Source: Pokkaliibacter sp. MBI-7
GTDB lineage: Bacteria > Pseudomonadota > Gammaproteobacteria > Pseudomonadales > Balneatricaceae
NCBI RefSeq assembly: GCF_029846635.1
Contig: NZ_JARVTG010000002.1
Coordinates: 1,591,501-1,655,500, forward strand
DNA length: 64,000 nucleotides
Direction: 5' to 3'
A program made the translations under genes and the position numbers. Within the stretch, counting starts at the first letter, position 1, and every line of letters starts with the position of its first letter. A model generated the notes under the pieces. The model was given only the letters and a program-made list of their open reading frames with translations, had not been told where the DNA came from and did not search any database. This document shows, piece by piece, positions 27,778 through 41,120 of the stretch.

Positions 27778-29640
27778 CTACTGTGCTGCCGCCAGCGCTT
27801 CCACCGCCTTGATATCCGCCACCCCTCTGGCAAAACGCCATTGTGGATCGTTGTACACCGTACCCATCCAGCGGCTGATCAGGGTCTGATATTCCCGTTG
27901 CTGGCGATAATGTCCGATAAAATCATTGATGGCCTGCAACAGACTCAGGTTGCCTGCCAGTCTGCCCACCGCCACAGAATAGAACCACAACTCGGGGCTG
28001 AGATTTCCCGGCAGCACTTCCATCTTGCCGCGCCATGGGCTGGCATCACCGTAGCAAGCCCAGTGATAGATCGGCAGGTCCACCGCAAAAGCATCGACGA
28101 CGCCGTTGGCCAGACAGTCATGAATCTGGCTCTGATCGTTATAGGTCAGCAGATTGGCCAGCTGCACCTTGCCACCCGTCACATGACGATTGGCGCCCCA
28201 GCGCAGGCCGGCATCCTCCAGCACCTGCATGGCGGCAGGGTCATTGATACAGCCCAGAACCTTGCTTTCCAGATCCTTAAGACCGGCAATGCGCCCGTCT
28301 CCCTGACGTTTGGCCAGTACATAGGGCAGGAATACATAAGGCTGGGAAAAGGCCACCTGATCGTAGCCCGGCATCGGTGGCATGGCGCTCCACACCAGAT
28401 CGACCTCAGCTTCACCACGCTTTGGCCCCGCTTCGAGTAACTGCAGGCAGCGGTCCCACGGGTGCTCGACAAACCGGCATTTCACCCCAAGCCACTGGGC
28501 AAAGGCCTGCGCCAGCTCGGCATCAAGCCCCTGCAACGGCGCGCTGGCACTGGGGTGAAACGACACGCCGACAAAAGCCGGTTCAATGGCGATGCGTATT
28601 TCGCCACGCTGTCTGATCGCCTGCAGCCGGTCAAACCCTTTGGCAGTATGCAAATGCTCCAGATGCAGAAGACGCTCAATGGCGCCCTCAACACGCTGCT
28701 CACCGTGACGACCAGGCTCTTGCAGAGCACCGGACAGGTCGGCCAGCAACTGCTGCCCCCACTGGCTCTTACCAGCGACCTGCTGCTCCGCACCGTGGCT
28801 CAAGCCCAGTGTTGCCTCGATAATCCGGTTGTTGCTGTCCACCTCATTGAGCGAGCCGCTGATCTCATCAAGCAGATGGTTGATGCTGTCCAGTGACTGC
28901 TTGACCTGCACAGCAAGCTCGCCCAGCTGATGATCGGAACTGTTCAGTATCGCCCCCAGCCGGTCACTAACGATGGCCAGATCCATCTGCTGGTAGGCTT
29001 CCTGCGTGCTGGACTGGGTGCGCATGGCCAGATCGCGAATCTCGCTGGCCACCACCGCAAAACCCCGCCCCGATTCTCCTGCATGGGCAGCTTCGATAGC
29101 CGCGTTGATAGACAGCAGCTGAACCGTCTTGCCTATGTCTTCAATAGACTTGATCACGGACAGCGCCCCGGATGAACGCTCGTTAATCAGAGCCTGCAAG
29201 TCGGCAAACTGGCTGGAGAACAGCCGGTTAGTCTCACCCAGCTCCTGTTCTATTTCAGTGCGCAGCGCCCTGGCGTTGTCACCGCTGTGCTGCAAAAAGC
29301 CGCGTGTACGTTCAACAAAGGCATGCTGTTCGGCGGTGCGCGCCTCAATCTCGCCAAGGGTAGACGACAGCACAGTGAGTGCCTGTTGCCCATGACGCTG
29401 TAATGCCTGCAGCCGCTGCACCAGCACGGGCATGGCCATGTCACTTTGACTACCAGCACGTTCATCGGACGCAGTGGTGCTCAGCAGCCTGTCGCGCAAG
29501 GCTTGCGGCATCTGTTCAGCCCCCAGCAGCAGGGCCTTGTCAATCTCACCGCGGCAGAGTGCGTCCTGCCAGCTGGGTTCTGCATCACTGTTGGTTAGCG
29601 ACTGATAGCGGGAATTGATCCAGCTCGCCATGAACGTCAT
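27778..29640 (-). CDS. Methyl-accepting protein fused to a solute-binding (SBP_bac_3) domain
   Basis: 620 aa; start fixed by AGGAGG five bases before the ATG. There is no signal peptide or membrane helix. Residues about 60-330 are coiled coil with the MCP signalling hairpin (TVQLLSINAAIEAAHAGESG, GRGFAVVASEIRDLAMRTQ). Residues about 345-605 form a family 3 solute-binding domain (GEIRIAIEPAFVGVSF, GLDAELAQAFAQWLG, VDLVWSAMPPMPGY, DAFAVDLPIY). Binding domains of this type normally sit in the periplasm, so a soluble receptor with the binding domain at its C-terminus would sense a cytoplasmic amino-acid-like ligand. The layout is unusual. Confidence 0.85.
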   Translation of the reverse strand: MTFMASWINSRYQSLTNSDAEPSWQDALCRGEIDKALLLGAEQMPQALRDRLLSTTASDERAGSQSDMAMPVLVQRLQALQRHGQQALTVLSSTLGEIEARTAEQHAFVERTRGFLQHSGDNARALRTEIEQELGETNRLFSSQFADLQALINERSSGALSVIKSIEDIGKTVQLLSINAAIEAAHAGESGRGFAVVASEIRDLAMRTQSSTQEAYQQMDLAIVSDRLGAILNSSDHQLGELAVQVKQSLDSINHLLDEISGSLNEVDSNNRIIEATLGLSHGAEQQVAGKSQWGQQLLADLSGALQEPGRHGEQRVEGAIERLLHLEHLHTAKGFDRLQAIRQRGEIRIAIEPAFVGVSFHPSASAPLQGLDAELAQAFAQWLGVKCRFVEHPWDRCLQLLEAGPKRGEAEVDLVWSAMPPMPGYDQVAFSQPYVFLPYVLAKRQGDGRIAGLKDLESKVLGCINDPAAMQVLEDAGLRWGANRHVTGGKVQLANLLTYNDQSQIHDCLANGVVDAFAVDLPIYHWACYGDASPWRGKMEVLPGNLSPELWFYSVAVGRLAGNLSLLQAINDFIGHYRQQREYQTLISRWMGTVYNDPQWRFARGVADIKAVEALAAAQ

Positions 29641-29817
29641 GCCTGCCTCCTTTTCCTCACAGTAAAAAATTATTAAGCAAAAAGCAGACCGTCAGCCCAA
29701 CTGCGACTATGCTTGGCGAAGTGCCCAATGAGCCGAATTCACTGCTATGAACGCGTTCACGACCTCGCCGGCGAGGGTCAGCAACATCGTGAACCCATCC
29801 CTACGGAGAGCTAACTG

Positions 29818-30510
29818 ATGCGTGTCCTGGTTTTGCAACATGTTGCCTTTGAAGGCATCGGTGCCATGGAAAACTGGTTTGAACAGCACGACGCCAGCAT
29901 CGACTATGTGCGCTTTTTTGAAGCGGATGCGACATTGCCCCCGGCACAGGATTTCGACCTGATCATCGCCATGGGCGGTCCCATGAGCGTCAACGATGAA
30001 CAAGGCTATCCCTGGCTGGTTGCAGAAAAACGCTTTCTGCGTGAAGCCATCCAGCAAGGGGAAACCGCGGTGTTAGGGGTCTGTCTGGGGGCGCAGCTGA
30101 TTGCCAGTGCACTGGGGGCCAGGGTGTATGCCAACCCTGTGGCAGAAATTGGCTGGTATCCCATTCATCAGCAGGGAACCGACGAAGACTGCTTTATCTT
30201 CCCTCCCCAAATTGAGGTACTGCACTGGCATGGGGAAACATTCGACCTGCCGGAAGGCGCCCGGTTGCTGGCTTCCAGCGCCGCCTGTGCCCATCAGGCG
30301 TTCCAGCTGGGCGACCGCGTCATCGGCCTGCAATGCCACCCGGAAATGACGGCCAGCATTATTGCCGACCTGCTGGATGAATGCGGCAATGAACTGGTTC
30401 CCGGCGAATGGGTACAGGATGCCGCCACCCTGTCGGGCGTCAGTGAAGCACGCTATATCAAGGCACATCAGCTGATGCAGGCTATTCTGGAATATCTGCT
30501 GATGGAGTGA
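29818..30510 (+). CDS. Class I glutamine amidotransferase
   Basis: 230 aa, a stand-alone GATase resembling the glutaminase half of GMP synthase. The catalytic triad is present: Cys in GVCLGAQLIA, then His and Glu in LQCHPEMT. IIAMGGPMSVND and IEVLHWHGETFDLPEGA are typical of YfcC/gamma-glutamyl hydrolase-like members. The substrate is unknown. The kinase-like gene follows in the same direction after about 120 bp. Confidence 0.9.
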   Translation: MRVLVLQHVAFEGIGAMENWFEQHDASIDYVRFFEADATLPPAQDFDLIIAMGGPMSVNDEQGYPWLVAEKRFLREAIQQGETAVLGVCLGAQLIASALGARVYANPVAEIGWYPIHQQGTDEDCFIFPPQIEVLHWHGETFDLPEGARLLASSAACAHQAFQLGDRVIGLQCHPEMTASIIADLLDECGNELVPGEWVQDAATLSGVSEARYIKAHQLMQAILEYLLME

Positions 30511-30628
30511 GGCAACAGCGGTGGACGGAGGTGTCAGAAAGCGCCGACAATGGCGGCTATCGCCACAGGTTCTGGATCCTGCACGCAGCAGATCGTGAAC
30601 ACGTTCCAACAATAATAAGGCCCGCCCC

Positions 30629-32461
30629 ATGCCCACCCAGCCCATCCTGCAGCAGTTCTATATCAACGAGGAGCAGTCGCTTTACCTGATGAGCCATCAG
30701 GATGCCCAGAAAATCAAAGACTGGGTCAGGTTGTGTATGGAACAGCTGGAGCAGCTGGGCTTCAGCGACATCGAATTTATCGGCAAAGGTGCCTATGGCT
30801 TCGTCTTTGGTGGCCGCTCCGGTGGCGGCACCGACTATGTGTTCAAATTCTCACGTATCAATCTGCCGCAGCATGTGCAGGACCGGCTGGAAGAAGAAGC
30901 CTGGATGCAGAGTCAGGTCAGCCACCGCTTCATTCCTGCCGTCAGTGAATACAGCAAGATTCGCAAGCAGTCAGTACTGATCATGGAGCGCGCTCAGGGC
31001 GAAGATCTGGAACAGTATCTGCTCAAGGCCGGACGTCTGAGCCCGCGTCTGGTGGTCAGGATTGCCGCGCAGCTGGCCGAAGTGCTGAAGGCGCTGCGCC
31101 AGTTCAAACGTGCTGGCGAAAGTGCGCCGGTGGTACACGGTGATATCAAGCCATCCAATATCGTCTTTGACCCGGTCAGCGAGGAAATCCGCCTGATTGA
31201 CTGGGGCTCCAGTGTCTTTGCCCAGCTGGATGAAAGCGGCCAGCCCGTGGGAGGTGGTGCCTTTGGCATGCTCGGTCAGGATATGCAGCACACCAATGCC
31301 AAGCTGGGAGATGTTTACTTTATCGGTGACGAACAGCTGAACGGCGGGCTCAGCTCGCCCCGTTTCGATGAGCAGGGTGTGGCTGGCACCCTCTATGCGC
31401 TGGCCTCCGGCCAGTCCTGCCGCTATGGCTTTCGTGCCATTCCGGCCACGGCACTGGGGCTGCCTAAAGAATTTGCGCTGATGCTGCAGGCCATGCTGGC
31501 CGGTGAATTTGCCAGTCGGCAGCAGGCCGGGGATTACTTTCTGCGCAATATGCAGTACATGAGTAAGCTGGTGCTGCCCGATCTGCCCAGCGCGCCCCCC
31601 AAACCGCTGATTCCAATCTGGAGTTACGATCAGGACCGCGATATCGACACCGTGGTGTACTCCTCACGCAAGAGCTTTCTGCGGGAAGAAAACGCCGATC
31701 ACTATCTGGCTGCAGTCAACGACGTTGAGCTGGAGAAGTACTACAAGAATTTCATGCACGGCATGGGTGACACCGAGCGCGCCCTGCTGGCCGCCGTCAG
31801 TCGTCTGGGGAAATTCCCCATCGTCGGCGGGCTGGCGATTCGCTGGGAAGAGAGCGGCGTGTTTATCGACTCCAGTCTCAACCTTTACAACAAGGCGCTG
31901 AAGCACTCCTTCATTATTGCGGTCAATAATATGGTGACCCTCGCCCGTGCTATCCGCAGGGTCGGCGTATTCAAATGCTGTATGTTCAACGCCCGCGTCA
32001 CCCAGCACGTGGAACGCGCCAGTGAGCAGGATATCTTTCACCCTCTGCCGGGTATGCATATTCCCTATGAGGTGCACACCGCACCACAGGTTGAGGACAA
32101 GAGTCGCAATCACTCCTATTTTGAAGACGGCCAGGATCCTGATGAGTTTCTGCAGTTACCGCAGGAAATCATGCGCGAAATCACCTTCCTCAACGACATC
32201 CACCACACCGGCCTGCTGATCTTCGAGGCCCTGCCCACCCATCTGAAAATTCACAGTTACTACGTGTTGCTGGATAAGCAGCGGGAACAGGACTTTGCCG
32301 GTGCCCTGCAGCGCATTCTGTCCTGTATTCCGCTGATCCGGGGTTTGGGGGTATCCGGCTTTATGAAGATGCCCTACAAGAACACCCGTCAGCTGCAGCA
32401 TCAGGATGCGCTGGCCGAGAACTTCTATCCACGGGACCCACGCGAACGACTGGCATCGTAA
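30629..32461 (+). CDS. Protein-kinase-like protein with unknown C-terminal domain
   Basis: 610 aa. Residues about 48-300 look like a eukaryotic-type kinase: glycine loop IGKGAYGFVFGG, a lysine in YVFKFSR, the catalytic loop VHGDIKPSNIVFD and a DWG in LIDWGSS instead of DFG. HGD replaces the usual HRD, as in many atypical kinases. The C-terminal about 290 residues (from PIWSYDQDRD) are unrecognised; they contain FPIVGGLAIRWEESGVFID and end near GFMKMPYKNTRQ. No membrane segment is seen. Activity on protein or small molecules cannot be told apart. The 139-bp repeats begin about 57 bp after the stop. Confidence 0.75.
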   Translation: MPTQPILQQFYINEEQSLYLMSHQDAQKIKDWVRLCMEQLEQLGFSDIEFIGKGAYGFVFGGRSGGGTDYVFKFSRINLPQHVQDRLEEEAWMQSQVSHRFIPAVSEYSKIRKQSVLIMERAQGEDLEQYLLKAGRLSPRLVVRIAAQLAEVLKALRQFKRAGESAPVVHGDIKPSNIVFDPVSEEIRLIDWGSSVFAQLDESGQPVGGGAFGMLGQDMQHTNAKLGDVYFIGDEQLNGGLSSPRFDEQGVAGTLYALASGQSCRYGFRAIPATALGLPKEFALMLQAMLAGEFASRQQAGDYFLRNMQYMSKLVLPDLPSAPPKPLIPIWSYDQDRDIDTVVYSSRKSFLREENADHYLAAVNDVELEKYYKNFMHGMGDTERALLAAVSRLGKFPIVGGLAIRWEESGVFIDSSLNLYNKALKHSFIIAVNNMVTLARAIRRVGVFKCCMFNARVTQHVERASEQDIFHPLPGMHIPYEVHTAPQVEDKSRNHSYFEDGQDPDEFLQLPQEIMREITFLNDIHHTGLLIFEALPTHLKIHSYYVLLDKQREQDFAGALQRILSCIPLIRGLGVSGFMKMPYKNTRQLQHQDALAENFYPRDPRERLAS

Positions 32462-32517
32462 CTGCCTCAAGCCATAGGTATCAGGCAGAAGACGCCATTG
32501 TCTGAAGGTATTCGGAG

Positions 32518-33032
32518 GTTGCGGAGTTCGGTGCGGTTCGTACCTCACCAGCACCCTACGCCGTAGTGATCCCGAGGTTAGGTGCCGGTGAACGCAGTGA
32601 ACCGCACCACGGTGGCAGGCATAACAATCGTCTCGCTGATTGAGAGGGCTTCTGGCGTTGCGGAGTTCGGTGCAGTTCGTACCTCACCAGCACCCGATGC
32701 CGCCGTGATCCCGAGGCAGGGTGCCGGTGAACGCAGTGAACCGCACCACGGTGGCAGGCATAACAATCGTCTCACTGATTGAGAGAACCTCTGGCGTTGC
32801 GGAGTTCGGTGCGATTCGTCTCTCACCAGCCCCCCTACGCCGCCGTGATCCCGAGGCAGGGTGCCGGTGAACGCAGTGAACCGCACCGCTGCTGGCAGGC
32901 AAACACTGGCCTCACTGATTGAGAGGGCTTCTGGCGTTGCAGAGTTCGGTGCGGTTCGTGCCTCACCAGCACCCTACGCCGTAGTGATCCCGAGGTAGGG
33001 TGCCGGTGAACGCAGTGAACCGCACCGCTGAC
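32518..33032. repeat. Tandem array of 139-140-bp palindromic units
   Basis: About 3.7 head-to-tail copies start at 32518, 32657, 32796 and 32936 (period 139, 139, 140 bp). Each copy can fold on itself: outer arms GGTGCGGTTC / GAACCGCACC and inner arms GCACCCTAC / GTAGGGTGC, with small differences between copies. Short frames inside the array are artefacts of the repeat. The pattern resembles clustered REP/BIME-type intergenic repeats rather than CRISPR, because there are no unique spacers. The array fills the whole gap between two convergent genes, where it could act as a transcription end or processing region. Confidence 0.85.
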
Positions 33033-33044
33033 AACGCAGCACCG

Positions 33045-33982
33045 TCAGAGCATCACACTGACCAGCTGATCGCGACCCTGACGCTTGGCTTTGTACAGGG
33101 CCTGATCGGCGCTGTTAAGCAGATGCTCAGCACTCAGCGCTTCATTGGGCACCAGCGTTGCAATACCAATACTGACGGTGACCGTGTCACTGATCGCCGA
33201 ATCCCGGTGCATGATGCCCAGTTCACGCACGGCATCCAGCATCGCCTCAGCACGATTGACGGCACCGTCGTGATCGGTAAATGGCAGGATACAGGCGAAC
33301 TCTTCTCCACCAATACGTGCCACCAGATCACTGGGCCGGCGCAGCTGTTTCTTCATGGTCTGAGCTACCTGCCTCAGGCAGTTGTCCCCGACGGGATGAC
33401 CATAAGCGTCGTTAAATAACTTGAAATAATCCACATCGAGAATCAGCAGCGACATGGCAGAACTTTCCCGCAGACAGCGGCGCCATGCCAGTGCCAGATC
33501 ATCATCGAACTTGCTGCGGTTGGCGACCCCGGTGAGGCCATCGATCAGCGCGATGGAGCGCAGTAAATCCTGCTGTAATTTCAGCTCCAGATGGGTGCGC
33601 ACCCGCGCTTTGACCGTTACCGGGTTGATCGGTTTGGTGATGAAATCCACCGCGCCCAGATCAAAACCCAGCGCTTCCTCGGCGGGTTCGCTGTGAGAGG
33701 TGACAAAGATGATGGGAATATTACGAGTAGCCGGGTCGGCCTTCAGTACCTTGCAGACTTCATGACCGCTCATACCGGGCATCACCACATCCAGCAGGAT
33801 CAGATCAGGTTGTTGCCCACGGCAGATGGAAATGGCCTGCTCACCGCTCATGGCCATCAGTACCTCATAGTCCTGCTTGAAGATTTCATGCAGCACCCGG
33901 ATGTTCACCTGCTGATCATCGACAATCAGCAGCCGTAACGTACCCACAGAAAAAGGGAGCACCTGTAACAGATGATTGAGCA

Positions 33983-33983
<1 letters not shown>
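33045..33983 (-). CDS. Response regulator with active-type GGDEF domain (diguanylate cyclase)
   Basis: 312 aa. A receiver domain (LLIVDDQQVNIRVL, LILLDVVMPGMSG, ILFVTSHSE-like end) occupies residues about 15-135. The GGDEF domain keeps the active site (ARIGGEEFACIL) and an inhibitory site RPSD exactly five residues before it, so product feedback is expected. It makes c-di-GMP when phosphorylated. Its ATG overlaps the stop of the hybrid kinase gene by one base, so it is the probable output partner of that kinase. Confidence 0.93.
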
Positions 33984-38041
<4,058 letters not shown>

Positions 38042-38362
38042 GGGTTACGGTCACCTTATCCGCATGCGTAGCAAACTATCCCTGCTTCGGTTAGCTGCAG
38101 ACGACTGGTCATCCAATCCTGCTCAACAACCATTGTTATTAACTGTTCTCGGGTGATGCTGCCAGACAACACGTCTGCAGATAAAAATTACCGATCACGA
38201 CAAGTGTAGAGGCCAGAGGCCGGAACAGGGTTAACCGTGTCAGCACCAATAACGCCAACTTTTCCCACTCAAAAGCAGACCAGCGTCAGGCATGACCAAG
38301 TAGTGTAGACAACATCACCAAAGGCGCCAAAAAGCACGAATTCTCGTCTTTAAATCTGCACA

Positions 38363-38376
38363 TTGATCCAGATCAA
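38363..38376. promoter_or_regulatory. FNR/Anr-type binding site
   Basis: TTGATCCAGATCAA is a perfect match to the FNR/Anr consensus TTGAT-N4-ATCAA. It lies 102 bp before the FIST gene start, in the 436-bp gap (38042-38477) between the divergent hybrid kinase and the FIST operon. It suggests oxygen control of the FIST/HD-GYP operon. The rest of the gap is AT-rich near the FIST gene and contains no gene. Confidence 0.75.
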
Positions 38377-38477
38377 CTAAATTAGATCTGACGAATAAAC
38401 AGACTGACCATACTCATTATCCTGTCTAAAATGACTTTAAGAACATATATTTAGTTTTCCTGGCTCTGGAGGGCTGC

Positions 38478-39620
38478 ATGAGCACCTTTGTCTATTGCCC
38501 GTCGCTGGTGCCTGACACCCTGACGCCCTGTCTGCTGAACTGCCAGCAACGTCACCCAGGCCAGACCTTACTGCTGCTGGTGCCTGACCATGAACGCACG
38601 CATGTTGCTGAGCTGCAGGCCCTATGCCGTGAGCTGGGCATGGACTGTGTGGGCGCCATATTCCCGATGCTGGTGAAAGATGCGGCGTTTATCGACAGTG
38701 GCTGCTGGCTGATTCCCCTGCCGTCAGGCACACGCTGGCAACTAACCACCTTCAATACTGATCAGCCGGTGCAGATAGCTGCACAGCTGATTGATGCCCT
38801 GCAGCCAGCCCTGGAGCACAGCAGCCCAATACCCCCCACCCTGATGCTGCTGTTTGATGGACTGATACCCTGCATTGCCTCCGTGCTCGATCATCTGTTC
38901 CAGCACTTTGCTGACAGCGTCAGATACCTGGGTGCCAATGCTGGCAGTGAAACCTTTCTGCCCTTGCCATGCCTGTTCGACTCCTCCCAGTTTGTCCGTG
39001 ATGCCGTGCTATGCCTGGTCCTGCCGCAGCCACTCGACTATGCCCTGCGACATGATTACTGCGTACCTGAGCGGGTAATGACAGCAACGTCCAGCCGGGG
39101 CAACAAGGTGGAGCAGATTAACTGGCAGAATGCCTTCAGCGCCTATCAGGACATCGTTCGCCAGCAGCACGGTATGCAAATCACCCGCGACAACTTCTAC
39201 TCTCTTGGGGTGCATTTCCCCTTTGGCATTTCCCGGCTGAATGGCGATGTGCTGATACGCATCCCTGTTGAACTGACAGAGGATGGTGCCCTGCTTTGTG
39301 TCGGTGAGGTGCCGGAGAACTCCCTGCTGATGCTGTTACAGGCTCCCCAGGTTCCCGGCGACAGTGCTGCACAGCTCATCACACAACTGGATGCACCACC
39401 GGGCGATGGGCAGGGGCTGCCGCTCCTGCTGTTTTATTGTGCCGGGCGGCGACTGCACTTTCAGGAGCACGCCACTACGGAACTGGCACGCCTGACTGAC
39501 AAAGCCGGGCCGCGCGCACTGGCCGGTGCGCTGTCGCTGGGTGAAATCGGCTCACCCACCGATGGCGGCTACCCGGTTTTTCAGAATGCCTGCCTGCTTG
39601 GCATTGCCTGGAGAGGCTAG
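38478..39620 (+). CDS. FIST-domain sensory protein
   Basis: 380 aa, with no membrane segment. The N- and C-terminal halves match FIST_N/FIST_C layout: LMLLFDGLIPCIASVLDHLF and YLGANAGSETFLPLP in the first part, and ALAGALSLGEIGSPTDGGYP followed by FQNACLLGIAW at the end, which is the most conserved part of the family. FIST proteins are cytoplasmic small-molecule (amino acid-like) sensors tied to signalling genes. GGAGGG precedes the ATG. The next gene starts at the base after its stop, and two HD-GYP proteins follow, so it probably feeds a signal into c-di-GMP breakdown. Confidence 0.8.
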   Translation: MSTFVYCPSLVPDTLTPCLLNCQQRHPGQTLLLLVPDHERTHVAELQALCRELGMDCVGAIFPMLVKDAAFIDSGCWLIPLPSGTRWQLTTFNTDQPVQIAAQLIDALQPALEHSSPIPPTLMLLFDGLIPCIASVLDHLFQHFADSVRYLGANAGSETFLPLPCLFDSSQFVRDAVLCLVLPQPLDYALRHDYCVPERVMTATSSRGNKVEQINWQNAFSAYQDIVRQQHGMQITRDNFYSLGVHFPFGISRLNGDVLIRIPVELTEDGALLCVGEVPENSLLMLLQAPQVPGDSAAQLITQLDAPPGDGQGLPLLLFYCAGRRLHFQEHATTELARLTDKAGPRALAGALSLGEIGSPTDGGYPVFQNACLLGIAWRG

Positions 39621-41105
39621 ATGCAACAGGAACAAGCACTGGCCGTGGTCTATGATCTGGCCCTGACCATCGGTCGGGAAATTACCCTTGATGCGCTGCT
39701 GACCAAATGCCTGCAGCGTTTCATGTTTCACACTGCCAGCCCGACAGGGCTGGTACTGCATCACCCCGACACCAGCAACCTCGGGGTGCGCCGTTGTACC
39801 CTGCTCAAGGTGATTGGCAACTTTGCTCTGCAACAGCAGACTGATCAGCTCTGCCTGTCCCTCCCCGACTCGTTGTTCAGCGCGCACAGTCAATGGATCA
39901 GGGACATCCGTCTGATCGGAGAACTGCACGACAGGCTGCCCGCCCGGGGCAGTATTCTGCATCTGCCCATCGACAGTCAGCACAGCCTGTGGCTGATGTT
40001 TACCCACTCCCCTCCCGCGCTGCCGCTGGGCATGTTCAGCCCCATCCTGCTGAACCTGTCGAAATCCATCAAACTGTGCCGCGACAGTGAGAAGCTGCAG
40101 CATCACTACGAGCGCGAAAACCAGGCCGCCAGAGCAGAGGCGGCACAGGCCAGGCAGTTCAACAGTGCGCTGCTGAACGCCATCCCCATCGCGGTTTACT
40201 ACTCCGAGATTGATGGCACTTTACTGGGCTGCAATGCCAGCTTCAGCCAGCTGACAGGTCTTCAGCAGGGTGAGATAGCCGGCAAGACGGTCGGGCAGTT
40301 TCCAGAGGTTGACTGGTTCAATCGTAATCTGGCGTACAAACAACAGCTGCTGCAGGATGGCCACCTGCCGCCGTTCACTCTGCGCGGCCTCGACAGCAGC
40401 GGTGCCGAGCGGCTGATGCTGTGCCACAAAAACCTGTTTTTTGATCTGAACGGCAAGGCCAGCGGCACCATCACTGCGCTGGTGGATATCACCGAGACCA
40501 CGCGTGCGGAGCAGTCACTGAAAGCCTCGCTGGTGCAAACCATCAGCTCACTGTCGCGGGCCATGGCGTCGCGCGACCGCTCCGCCGCCAGCCATGAGAA
40601 GCGCACCCAGCATCTGGCCCTGCGTCTGGGGCAGATGCTGGGGCTGAATGATGATCAGCTTGAGGGTCTGCTGCTGGTCTCGGTGGTGCATGACATCGGT
40701 CAGATTGAGACACCCTCAGAGATACTGACCCGGCCACGCCGCCTGACCAGAGAGGAGTTTGATCTGGTCAAACTCCATGCCCAGACCAGCTACGACATTC
40801 TCAGGGATATCGACTTCCCCTGGCCCATCGCCCGGATCGCACTGCAACATCATGAAAACTACGATGGCAGTGGCTACCCCAGCGGCCTGCAAGGCGATGC
40901 GATCCTGCTTGAGGCACGTATTCTGCGCGTTGCTGACAGTGTGGAAGCCATGTTGTCTCACCGCCCTTTTCGTCGCAGCTACAGCCAGGAGGAGACAATG
41001 ACTCGCCTCAAACTCGGCAGCGGTACACTTTATGACCCACGCATCGTGGATGCCTGCCTGCAGCTGTTCAGCCAGCAGGGTTATCACATGCCTGATGCAC
41101 CTTAA
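39621..41105 (+). CDS. PAS/HD-GYP c-di-GMP phosphodiesterase
   Basis: 494 aa. An N-terminal region of about 150 residues is unassigned (GAF-like), then a PAS domain (SALLNAIPIAVYYSEIDGTL) at about 175-300. The HD-GYP domain occupies about 310-494 with the metal site VVHDIGQIETPSEIL and the signature HHENYDGSGYPSGL. It hydrolyses c-di-GMP to pGpG and GMP. It starts directly after the FIST gene and is followed 16 bp later by a second HD-GYP gene. Confidence 0.88.
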   Translation: MQQEQALAVVYDLALTIGREITLDALLTKCLQRFMFHTASPTGLVLHHPDTSNLGVRRCTLLKVIGNFALQQQTDQLCLSLPDSLFSAHSQWIRDIRLIGELHDRLPARGSILHLPIDSQHSLWLMFTHSPPALPLGMFSPILLNLSKSIKLCRDSEKLQHHYERENQAARAEAAQARQFNSALLNAIPIAVYYSEIDGTLLGCNASFSQLTGLQQGEIAGKTVGQFPEVDWFNRNLAYKQQLLQDGHLPPFTLRGLDSSGAERLMLCHKNLFFDLNGKASGTITALVDITETTRAEQSLKASLVQTISSLSRAMASRDRSAASHEKRTQHLALRLGQMLGLNDDQLEGLLLVSVVHDIGQIETPSEILTRPRRLTREEFDLVKLHAQTSYDILRDIDFPWPIARIALQHHENYDGSGYPSGLQGDAILLEARILRVADSVEAMLSHRPFRRSYSQEETMTRLKLGSGTLYDPRIVDACLQLFSQQGYHMPDAP

Positions 41106-41120
41106 CCGGGAGAGGCTGCC

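Noticed and set aside
32578..32902. Short frames on both strands in the repeat array
   Set aside because: They repeat with the 139-bp unit, lack ribosome-binding sites and reflect the palindromic repeat, not genes.
32518..33032. CRISPR array
   Set aside because: Units are 139-140 bp and repeat throughout; there are no unique spacers between short repeats and no cas genes.
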